Source: an uncultured Eubacteriales bacterium (lineage in GTDB: Bacteria > Bacillota > Clostridia > Oscillospirales > CAG-272). Taken from it: a DNA stretch of 40,172 nt. Below, piece after piece: positions 24,352 through 30,767 of this stretch (position 1 is its first letter; every line of letters begins with the position of its first letter). The stretch spans positions 1-40,172 of the forward strand of contig CAKRPQ010000008.1 in the NCBI GenBank assembly GCA_934385225.1, given 5' to 3'. The notes beneath the pieces were generated by a model. It did no database searches and was not told the DNA's origin. It saw nothing but the letters and a program-made list of their open reading frames with translations. The position numbers and the translations under genes were made by a program.

Positions 24352-25635
24352 TTATAAACGATTTTTTACATCAAGTCCGTATTTTCCGAATGAGTTCATA
24401 GACGATTCAATGCGTAGAAGCCTGTTGTATTTTGCGACACGCTCACTTCTGCACGGTGCGCCCGACTTTATAAAGTCCGCGTTCACCGCGACAGCTATGT
24501 CGGCGATTGTAGTGTCCTCCGTTTCGCCAGAACGGTGCGAAATTATATACCTGTATCCGCTTCTGCCTGCCGTCGCAATAACGTTCAGCGTTTCCGTAAG
24601 CGTTCCGATTTGGTTCGGCTTAATAAGAATACTGTTTGCCAGCCCGTTTTTAATGCCGTTTTTGAGCCTTTTTTCGTTCGTTACAAAGAGATCGTCTCCG
24701 ACAAGCATTATTTTGTCTCCGAGTGTGTCTGTCATCTGTTTCCAGCCGTCGTAATCCTCTTCGCCGAGTCCGTCTTCGATGGAGAATATCGGATATTTTT
24801 CGATCAGACCTCTGTAAAAGGCTATGAGTTCTTCCGAGGTCATTGCAACATTCCTTGACGGCAGAACATAATTGCCTTTTTCGGTTGCCCATTCACTTGA
24901 CGCGGCGTCAAGCGCGATTTTTACGTTTTCGGTACTGTTTCCCGAGTATTCTATCGCGTTTACTATAAGTTTAAGTGCTTCCTCGTCGCTTCCGAGATCG
25001 GGAGCATATCCGCCTTCGTCGCCAACCGCCGTACCAAACCCTTTTTCGCGCAGTATTTTTCCGAGGCAGTGATATATTTCGCTTCCGATGCGAAGTGCGT
25101 CAGAGAAAGACGAAGCACCTGTCGGCACTATCATAAATTCCTGTATATCGACATTGTTTGAAGCGTGCGCGCCGCCGTTGAGAATGTTCATCATAGGCAC
25201 GGGCAGACGTCTTGCGTTTATCCCGCCGAGGTAGCGGAATATCGGAATGTGAAGACTGTTTGCCGCCGCACGCGCGCTTGCAAGTGAAACTGCCAGAATA
25301 GCGTTTGCGCCTATATCGGATTTGTCGGCTGTTCCGTCGAGTTCAAGCATTGCCGTGTCGATTTCTGCTTGCTCGGTCACACATATTCCCGAAAGAGCGG
25401 GTGAAATAAGCCTTCCGACGTTGCCTACGGCATCGAGAACGCCTTTTCCGCCGTACCTGTCTTTGTCCCCGTCTCTTTTTTCGTGTGCCTCAAATATTCC
25501 CGTCGATGCGCCCGACGGCACACTTGCAACTCCGACCGTGCCGTCGTTCAGTATAACGGTCGCTTCGACAGTCGGATTTCCTCTTGAATCGAGTATTTCT
25601 CTTGCGGTAACCCTTGAAATTTGCGCTTTGTTCAT
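24352..25635 (-). CDS. eno: enolase (phosphopyruvate hydratase)
   Basis: Interconverts 2-phosphoglycerate and phosphoenolpyruvate in glycolysis; cytoplasmic homodimer or octamer. The 427-residue protein is full length and well conserved: ILDSRGNPTVEATV, SVPSGASTG, NGGAHASNNVDIQEFMI, VGDEGGYAPD with the catalytic glutamate, SIEDGLGEEDYDGW, VGDDLFVTN, ILIKPNQIGTLTET with the catalytic lysine, SHRSGETEDTTIAD and the C-terminal GAPCRSERVAKYNRLLRIE. I start at the ATG at 25635, preceded by AAAGGAAG at a rather long spacing. An 80-nt gap separates it from the DMT gene; no clear promoter is seen there, so co-transcription is possible. Confidence 0.97.
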   Translation of the reverse strand: MNKAQISRVTAREILDSRGNPTVEATVILNDGTVGVASVPSGASTGIFEAHEKRDGDKDRYGGKGVLDAVGNVGRLISPALSGICVTEQAEIDTAMLELDGTADKSDIGANAILAVSLASARAAANSLHIPIFRYLGGINARRLPVPMMNILNGGAHASNNVDIQEFMIVPTGASSFSDALRIGSEIYHCLGKILREKGFGTAVGDEGGYAPDLGSDEEALKLIVNAIEYSGNSTENVKIALDAASSEWATEKGNYVLPSRNVAMTSEELIAFYRGLIEKYPIFSIEDGLGEEDYDGWKQMTDTLGDKIMLVGDDLFVTNEKRLKNGIKNGLANSILIKPNQIGTLTETLNVIATAGRSGYRYIISHRSGETEDTTIADIAVAVNADFIKSGAPCRSERVAKYNRLLRIESSMNSFGKYGLDVKNRL

Positions 25636-25714
25636 TTTAGCGGATACTTCCTTTCGTTTTCCTTTTGTAGAAAGTATTCGCATTCGCAGGTCATTTTATG
25701 CCTGCCGTGCTAAA

Positions 25715-26587
25715 TCATTTTATGTTTGTCAGAATTGCGGACACAAGTGCGAGAATGACCGAAATCATCTGATTTTTCGTAGCCTTTTTCTTGAAAATGA
25801 TCCTGTCGGAAATCCATGCGAAGACAAGGCACAGACAGCTGTTTGCAACAATGAGAATAAAGCTCGGCATTTTTGTAAGGGCAATTACCCACAAATAGTT
25901 GTAAACTCCGAGAATGATGCTGATGAGAACAAGTCCCGCGGCAAATTTCGGATCCCATTCTATCTTAGGCTCGTCCTTCTTTTTGAAAATAAAGTAAAGT
26001 ATAAGTGAAAATGCCGCCGCAATGAAATAGGAAAGCGCGACAAATGCCTTGGACTCATTAAATACGGGCGATCTTGAAAAGAGAATTTGAACACATTTTG
26101 TTCCGCTGTTTGAGAGCATACAAAGAAGCGCGCTTATAAACCACGCTTTACTCACTCCGGCAGACGACGTGCCGTGGTCCGAAAGAAAGAGGAGAGCCAC
26201 AAAAAGGAGAATGATACCGATAATCTGAACGACGGACGGAATTTCGCCGTAAAGGACGGCTCCCATTATTGTCGGCGGAATAACGGCGAGATTGTTGACT
26301 ATCATTGTAAGTCCGACCGAACCTGTTCTGAGTGCGGCAATGTACATGAGCTGAAACCCGACCGTAAAAATTCCGAATGCGAGTGCATATATTACGGTTT
26401 TTGCGCTCGGAAGCGTACGGCAGAACAGTATGAGCATAAGTGTGCCCGTAATGAGAAAGATTATCGAATTGATAAGCGATGCCTGCGCCTGTGTTTTGAT
26501 TTTGCTTTTTGCGCAGACTCCTTGGATTACGACCTTTATCGTAGAAATAAGGGGAAAGAAAAGCAGAATAAATAACTGTTCGAGCAT
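25715..26587 (-). CDS. DMT superfamily (EamA-type) transporter
   Basis: A 290-residue integral membrane protein with about ten hydrophobic segments in two EamA repeats (drug/metabolite transporter superfamily). The first helix follows MLEQLFILLFFPLIS, and short loops and the mid-protein MLSNSGTKCVQ region match the layout. Substrate unknown; amino acids, nucleotides or drugs are known for relatives. I start at the ATG at 26587, with GTGAGG 7 nt upstream. An intrinsic terminator ends only about 15 nt upstream of the ATG, and no promoter lies between, so expression should depend on readthrough of the structured leader at 26603-26828. That arrangement points to attenuation control. Confidence 0.88.
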   Translation of the reverse strand: MLEQLFILLFFPLISTIKVVIQGVCAKSKIKTQAQASLINSIIFLITGTLMLILFCRTLPSAKTVIYALAFGIFTVGFQLMYIAALRTGSVGLTMIVNNLAVIPPTIMGAVLYGEIPSVVQIIGIILLFVALLFLSDHGTSSAGVSKAWFISALLCMLSNSGTKCVQILFSRSPVFNESKAFVALSYFIAAAFSLILYFIFKKKDEPKIEWDPKFAAGLVLISIILGVYNYLWVIALTKMPSFILIVANSCLCLVFAWISDRIIFKKKATKNQMISVILALVSAILTNIK

Positions 26588-26602
26588 TTTATACCTCACG
26601 CC

Positions 26603-26649
26603 AAAAAAGAGTGTATGATCCCCTCATAAAAGGGATCGGATACACTCTT
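26603..26649 (-). terminator. intrinsic terminator of the structured RNA / DMT leader
   Basis: Minus-strand hairpin: arm AAGAGTGTAT (26649-26640), a CC bulge, GATCCC (26637-26632), 9-nt loop, GGGATC (26622-26617), ATACACTCTT (26616-26607), then TTTT (26606-26603). It is immediately upstream of the DMT ribosome binding site. Its 5' arm can instead pair with ATACAC at 26664-26659. Confidence 0.88.
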
Positions 26650-26828
26650 CACCTGTCTGTGTATTACCAAAATACGGCGGATGTCTGACTTATGCGGGCA
26701 GAATAGCAAGCTCAAAAAAGGCGCGAAAAAATGTACCCCACAAATACAGGAATGGTGCGTTGTTCCGGATTCGAACCGGATTCCATTGCTTTTACTCAGC
26801 TCACAACTTTTCAAACCGTATTTTAAAC
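26603..26828 (-). ncRNA. putative structured small RNA or attenuator leader with tRNA-like T-arm
   Basis: About 225 nt transcribed from a perfect promoter (26835-26863), ending at an intrinsic terminator, with no convincing protein. Minus-strand features: (1) a 9-bp long-range helix AAAATACGG (26824-26816) with CCGTATTTT (26677-26669) that closes the body; (2) a T-arm-like hairpin TCCGG-TTCGAAT-CCGGA (26780-26764) with the 7-nt T-loop of tRNAs; (3) GTTGT (26807-26803) pairing with ACAAC (26763-26759) around it, followed by GCACCA ending at 26753; (4) ATACAC (26664-26659) able to pair with GTGTAT (26645-26640) of the terminator, giving a candidate antiterminator. No anticodon arm exists, so it is not a tRNA. 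It may be a free-standing abundant RNA (the raiA-motif class is one thing to test, low confidence) or a riboswitch-like leader of the DMT gene. Confidence 0.7.
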
Positions 26829-26834
26829 AGGATA

Positions 26835-26863
26835 ATTATAGCACATTCACGTTTTTTTGTCAA
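26835..26863 (-). promoter_or_regulatory. perfect-consensus promoter of the structured RNA
   Basis: Minus-strand TTGACA (26863-26858), 17 nt spacer, TATAAT (26840-26835). It begins 3 nt past the stop codon of the S1-domain gene. No ribosome binding site and start follow closely, which fits a stable RNA or a long leader. Confidence 0.9.
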
Positions 26864-26866
26864 TAA

Positions 26867-27832
26867 TTATCCGAAAATTGTCTCGATTATTCTCGGAGCA
26901 CCTTCGGGAGAGTAACGCCAATGGTCGATGTGACTTGTTTTCGACACGTCAATAAAAATTTTTTCCTCTTTTGCTCCGATATTTTTTTCGGCTTCGTGAC
27001 ACGAATCTATAATGACGAGCTTTATTTTCATTCGTTCGGGAATAATGCTTTTTATGTACACCGCGGCACTTTGCCCGATCATGCTTTCGTCCGAGAAACG
27101 GTCGTCCCTTGCCTCCGCAAGCCCCGCAAGATTAGGCGCGAGTTCGACAAATATTCCGTATGGTTCGATGCTGCGGATTATGCCCGCAACAGTTTGCCCC
27201 GCACTGAAAAGCGCGGCGTTTTCCTCCCATGTTCCGAGAAGCTCGCGACGGCTGACAAATATTCTCCCCGTTTCCTCGTCAATATTTTTTATAACTACGT
27301 CGATAAGCTCTCCGCAATAGAGCCTGTCTCGCGGGTGAGATATTCTTGACACGGAAATACAATCGACCGAAAGAAGTGACGGCATTCCGCAGCCTATATC
27401 TGTAAATGCCCCGAAATTTTCAAGATGAGTTACTTTCGCTTTTATAATGTCGCCGCACACTAATTGCGAGAAACAGTTGCTTACACATTCAAGCTGTGCT
27501 TCTCTGCGTGAAAGGTAAGCGATAGGTTTTTCGCCGCTTTTGTCTATCGAAATAACTTTGAAGCATATCGGTTTTCCGACCCTTGTTATGATCGCGATAT
27601 CTTTCGGGACTTCGCCTTTTCTCAGATAAATGCACTCATTTTTTTCGATTATCCCCTCAACGCCGTAAAGATCGACGTGGAGATTAAGGTCGCCGTCGCA
27701 AACGAGTGCGGTCGCTTCAAGTATTTTGCCTTTCGAAAGCGCTCTTTCAAGTCCGTCGAGCGATGATATGTACTCTCTGTTTTCGGGAGTCCCTATTCTT
27801 GTTCCCTCAGGACCGTAGCAGTTTGTTCCCAT
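26867..27832 (-). CDS. S1 RNA-binding domain protein
   Basis: A 321-residue protein made of three consecutive S1/OB-like segments, roughly residues 23-110, 118-195 and 200-270. The second (GDIIKAKVTHLENFGAFTDIGCGMPSLLSV) and third (GQTVAGIIRSIEPYGIFVELAPNLAGLAE) are clear S1 domains; the first is diverged. It resembles the short ribosomal-protein-S1-like proteins of Clostridia rather than the four-to-six-domain S1, and presumably binds mRNA or structured RNA in the cytoplasm. I start at the ATG at 27832, with GGAGG 9 nt upstream. It diverges from the esterase gene; I could not find a convincing promoter for it. It directly precedes the structured RNA, which may be a coincidence. Confidence 0.87.
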   Translation of the reverse strand: MGTNCYGPEGTRIGTPENREYISSLDGLERALSKGKILEATALVCDGDLNLHVDLYGVEGIIEKNECIYLRKGEVPKDIAIITRVGKPICFKVISIDKSGEKPIAYLSRREAQLECVSNCFSQLVCGDIIKAKVTHLENFGAFTDIGCGMPSLLSVDCISVSRISHPRDRLYCGELIDVVIKNIDEETGRIFVSRRELLGTWEENAALFSAGQTVAGIIRSIEPYGIFVELAPNLAGLAEARDDRFSDESMIGQSAAVYIKSIIPERMKIKLVIIDSCHEAEKNIGAKEEKIFIDVSKTSHIDHWRYSPEGAPRIIETIFG

Positions 27833-27903
27833 TTGATTATCCTCCGATTTTTTATTTGTTAAAGCATATGCACCTCTTTTTGTGGATATGACATACAAAA
27901 AAC

Positions 27904-27932
27904 TTGACAAAAACAGGAAAGTATTATATAAT
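27904..27932 (+). promoter_or_regulatory. consensus promoter of the esterase gene
   Basis: TTGACA (27904-27909), 17 nt spacer, TATAAT (27927-27932), an exact consensus match, about 27 nt upstream of the ATG with GGAGG at 27949-27953. Confidence 0.9.
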
Positions 27933-27958
27933 AGTTACAAACATAAACGGAGGAACTT

Positions 27959-30052
27959 ATGAAAAAAATAATTTCTGTTTTAACTCTGATGTTCCTGCTT
28001 GTCTCTGTGTTCGCTTTTTCTTCCTGCAATAAAGAGCAGGGAAAAGAAAACGTCGGCGGCGATGAGAAAAGTGTGGATACGGTCGGCTCTGCCGAGGATT
28101 TCGAATTTATAATAATCCGCGGCGATTCGTGCGCGAAAGAAGTTACCGACGCGGTGATGCTGCTGAAAAAAAGCATAGAGGAGAGCACGGGAAAGAGCGT
28201 CAATGTCAGTACAGACTATATGTCGAAGGAATCCGACGCTGAAATTATTGTCGGTAAGACTAAACGCGACGCGTCGAAAGCGTTTGCACCGAGCGAAAGA
28301 GGCTATGTAATCGACCGTACAGACTCAAAAATCGTCATAAAGGGCGGAACAGACGCTTATACGGTCGACGCGGTGAACTATTTTATCGAGAACTATCTCT
28401 CGGCGGACGGGATTTCTCTTAAATCGGGAGAAAAATATGAATATGAATATGTTTACCCGACGCTCAAAGTCGGCGATGTAGACCTTAACGGTTATAATAT
28501 CGTCGATGAAGCGGGCATAGGAAGCCTTCTTATAAATTCGCTTGCCGCAAAGATGGGAGATACATACGGTTACAGCTTTAATGCGGCAGAAAATGTCGGC
28601 GAAAAAAGCATTGTTGTGACTGTTGATGCCGCTCTTTCGGACGGTACATATAAAGGCTATACAGACGGCACAAAAATAATCCTTGCAGGTTCCGACGCCC
28701 GTGCCGCTGCCGTTGCGTTCTCTGAATTTGCCGTGCAGATACCCGAAAACACCGAGGAGGGAAGCGTAACGGAAATTTCTCTCGGTTTTGATGGAAAAGC
28801 AGTACTGTCCGTTACCGAATCGACGGGCAAAACGAAATATTTTGCCGTAAAAACCGATAAAGACGCGCTTTCTTATGAAGTAGGCGAAGAGATGATCTTT
28901 GATATTTCGCTTATGAGCGATACCGAGCTTTGTTCCGCACCGCTCTTCAAGTGGACGGTTTCATGCGAGGGCGGTAATGCGACCGAGGGATATGCGGCAG
29001 GCGGAAGCGGTAAAATCAGACTTAAAGCGAAGATGAGTATGCCCGGTTTTGCTTATGTGACGGTTAAGGCTTGCGATTTTGACGGTAATGCTATCGAAGA
29101 TGTTGTTTCGTGCGGAGCAGGCGCGTGCGCGGGAAGAAAAGATATAAAGCCCGCGGTATCCGAACCCGACGACTGGGAAGATTTCTGGAAAAAGCAACTT
29201 GAAAGGCTGAATGAGGTCGATCCCGAAATGCTCGATATCGAAAAGGTTTCGGGCAATTCCGAATACAATATTTACGATATTAAGGTAAAGTGCCTCGGTG
29301 ATCCGAGCTACACCGGTGAAACGTATTCCGCGATATTTGTAAGCTATCCGAAAAACGCGGAAGAAAAATCGCTTAAAATTCACGTTCAGTTTATGGGCGC
29401 GGGTGTCAGAAGCACGGAAACGCACCTGCAATACAAGGAAGACTCAATATGCGTCTCTGTAAACGGACACAGCCTTCCGAGCTATATGGGCGATGAATAT
29501 TATTCCGAGCTTTACGAGACAAAACTCAAAAACTACGCGGGATCAAAGCCTGCCGATACAGATCCGTCCGAAGTATATTACAGCTATATGGTAATGCGCG
29601 ACCTGCAAGCGCTCCGATTTGTCAAAGCGTTTATGGGTCCTGACGGCGAAAATCTCTGGGACGGTGAAAATATCAGCGCCTCGGGAATGAGCGAGGGCGG
29701 TTATCAGGCGTTGTTTACCGCGGCGCTTGATCCCGACGTTACGTTCTGTAAAGCTGACGTTCCCGCAATGTGCGATAAACAGGGAATTACGATAGGCAGA
29801 CGCGGAAGCTACGGTCCGACATACGAGTCTATGCTTTACTACGATACCTGTTTCTTTGCTAAACGTATAAAATGCCCCGTACAGCTTATGGTCGGTCTCG
29901 GCGATACCGTTTGTTGCCCGTCGGGAATCACCGCAATGTACAACGAACTTACCTGCGATAAACAGGTCACATACGTTCAGAATATGGGACACGCTTACCC
30001 GAAAGCAGAACTCAATCAGGAAAGATTTGAATTCGGCGAATCGGCAAAATAA
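27959..30052 (+). CDS. lipoprotein acetyl-xylan-esterase-like hydrolase (AXE1 family)
   Basis: A 697-residue surface lipoprotein: signal peptide with lipobox FSSC and C23. Residues about 45-165 resemble the alpha/beta non-catalytic N-terminal domain of some glycosidases (GH67/GH20 type): VTDAVMLLKKSIEESTGK, then AEIIVGKT and GYVIDRTDSKIVIKGG. Residues about 290-390 look Ig-like. The C-terminal part (about 400-697) is an alpha/beta hydrolase of the acetyl xylan esterase/cephalosporin deacetylase family, with nucleophile S578 in GMSEGG, D649 in GLGDTVCC and H678 in MGHAYP as the triad. It probably deacetylates plant or host glycans outside the cell. It is a single-gene unit, with its own promoter and terminator. 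Confidence 0.88.
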   Translation: MKKIISVLTLMFLLVSVFAFSSCNKEQGKENVGGDEKSVDTVGSAEDFEFIIIRGDSCAKEVTDAVMLLKKSIEESTGKSVNVSTDYMSKESDAEIIVGKTKRDASKAFAPSERGYVIDRTDSKIVIKGGTDAYTVDAVNYFIENYLSADGISLKSGEKYEYEYVYPTLKVGDVDLNGYNIVDEAGIGSLLINSLAAKMGDTYGYSFNAAENVGEKSIVVTVDAALSDGTYKGYTDGTKIILAGSDARAAAVAFSEFAVQIPENTEEGSVTEISLGFDGKAVLSVTESTGKTKYFAVKTDKDALSYEVGEEMIFDISLMSDTELCSAPLFKWTVSCEGGNATEGYAAGGSGKIRLKAKMSMPGFAYVTVKACDFDGNAIEDVVSCGAGACAGRKDIKPAVSEPDDWEDFWKKQLERLNEVDPEMLDIEKVSGNSEYNIYDIKVKCLGDPSYTGETYSAIFVSYPKNAEEKSLKIHVQFMGAGVRSTETHLQYKEDSICVSVNGHSLPSYMGDEYYSELYETKLKNYAGSKPADTDPSEVYYSYMVMRDLQALRFVKAFMGPDGENLWDGENISASGMSEGGYQALFTAALDPDVTFCKADVPAMCDKQGITIGRRGSYGPTYESMLYYDTCFFAKRIKCPVQLMVGLGDTVCCPSGITAMYNELTCDKQVTYVQNMGHAYPKAELNQERFEFGESAK

Positions 30053-30055
30053 CAA

Positions 30056-30092
30056 AACGACGGCTTTCCGCTTCGGCGGAGAGTCGTTTTTC
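30056..30092 (+). terminator. intrinsic terminator after the esterase
   Basis: An imperfect stem beginning AACGAC (30056-30061) and CTTTCCGC, with a TTCG tetraloop (30072-30075) and GCGGAGAG-TCGTT returning, followed by TTTTTC. Confidence 0.75.
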
Positions 30093-30143
30093 TTCGATTT
30101 GGAACGAGAAAAATGTAAATTTTTATTTTTTTGAATAAATCTA

Positions 30144-30172
30144 TGGACATTTAGAAGTATTTGTAGTATAAT
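30144..30172 (+). promoter_or_regulatory. promoter of the hydrogenase operon
   Basis: TGGACA (30144-30149), 17 nt spacer, TATAAT (30167-30172), giving a leader of about 75 nt before the first gene. Between 30173 and 30240 I see no convincing riboswitch or operator. Confidence 0.7.
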
Positions 30173-30254
30173 ACCAATTAATGCATTTCGGCACGGTGTG
30201 GCGAAATCATTTATCAAATATTGTTATTTTTTTGACAAAGATGGGGGTATCAAA

Positions 30255-30752
30255 ATGAAAAAGAAATTGACTACGGTCGAATTTCGAGGCACAAAAGAGC
30301 AGGAAGAAAAACTGCTTGCCGTTATCGAAAAGTATAGCGGCGAAAAGGGTGCCATGATGCCGATTCTTCAAGAGGCACAGGGGATCTACGGTTATCTTCC
30401 GATAGAAGTACAGAAGATAATCGCCGAAAAAACAGGTGTTTCGCTTGAAGAGATCTACGGCATCGTATCTTTCTACGCGCAGTTCAAGCTGAATCCGGAC
30501 GGTGCGGTTGCAATAGCTGTCTGTCTTGGCACGGCGTGCTACGTCAAGGGTTCAGGCGAGATTATTGAGGAAATCTCGAAAGAGCTTGACCTTCCTGTCG
30601 GAAGCACATCTCCCGACGGAAAGTATTCGCTTGAAGCAACACGCTGTATAGGCGCCTGCGGTCTTGCACCGGTACTTACGGTCAACGGCGAAGTTTACGG
30701 AAGACTTACAAAAGCCGATGTTCCGACTATTCTCGCAAAATATAAGGACTAA
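30255..30752 (+). CDS. hydC: NuoE-like [2Fe-2S] subunit of NAD(P)-linked [FeFe] hydrogenase
   Basis: A 165-residue thioredoxin-like ferredoxin subunit. The four [2Fe-2S] cysteines are C90 and C95 (CLGTACYVKGS) and C131 and C135 (RCIGACGLAPV); the N-terminal helical part (MMPILQEAQGIYGYLP, GVSLEEIYGIVSFYAQF) is typical of NuoE/HoxE/HndA. It passes electrons in the heterotrimeric HydABC-type complex, which in characterised anaerobes oxidises NADH and reduced ferredoxin together to form H2 (electron confurcation), or the reverse. I start at the ATG at 30255, after GGGGG; an upstream in-frame ATG at 30198 lacks a good site. First gene of a three-gene operon; 15 nt to the next. Confidence 0.92.
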   Translation: MKKKLTTVEFRGTKEQEEKLLAVIEKYSGEKGAMMPILQEAQGIYGYLPIEVQKIIAEKTGVSLEEIYGIVSFYAQFKLNPDGAVAIAVCLGTACYVKGSGEIIEEISKELDLPVGSTSPDGKYSLEATRCIGACGLAPVLTVNGEVYGRLTKADVPTILAKYKD

Positions 30753-30767
30753 TCGGGAGGTAATGAA

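Noticed and set aside
25636..25714. A regulatory element or promoter for eno, suggested by the repeated CATAAAATGA and a GCAGG/CCTGC hairpin.
   Set aside because: No recognisable -35/-10 pair and no T-run. The repeat is short and may be chance.
26603..26814. A small cysteine- and histidine-rich protein readable on the minus strand across the structured RNA.
   Set aside because: No ribosome binding site, and the reading runs through the T-arm and terminator hairpins. It looks like a by-product of RNA sequence.
26753..26828. A tRNA gene on the minus strand, suggested by the GGTTCGAATCC box and the CCA end.
   Set aside because: There is no matching 7-bp acceptor strand and no anticodon arm; only 22 nt separate the acceptor-like GTTGT from the T-arm. 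I describe it as tRNA-like instead.
26603..26828. A T-box leader for the DMT transporter.
   Set aside because: I cannot find the conserved AGGGUGGNACCGCG element. A GTGGGGTAC stretch is only superficially similar.
27833..27910. An N-terminal extension of the S1-domain protein starting near 27910.
   Set aside because: The ATG at 27832 has an ideal GGAGG site, and the extra residues (SFLYVISTKRGAYALT) do not look like part of an S1 fold.
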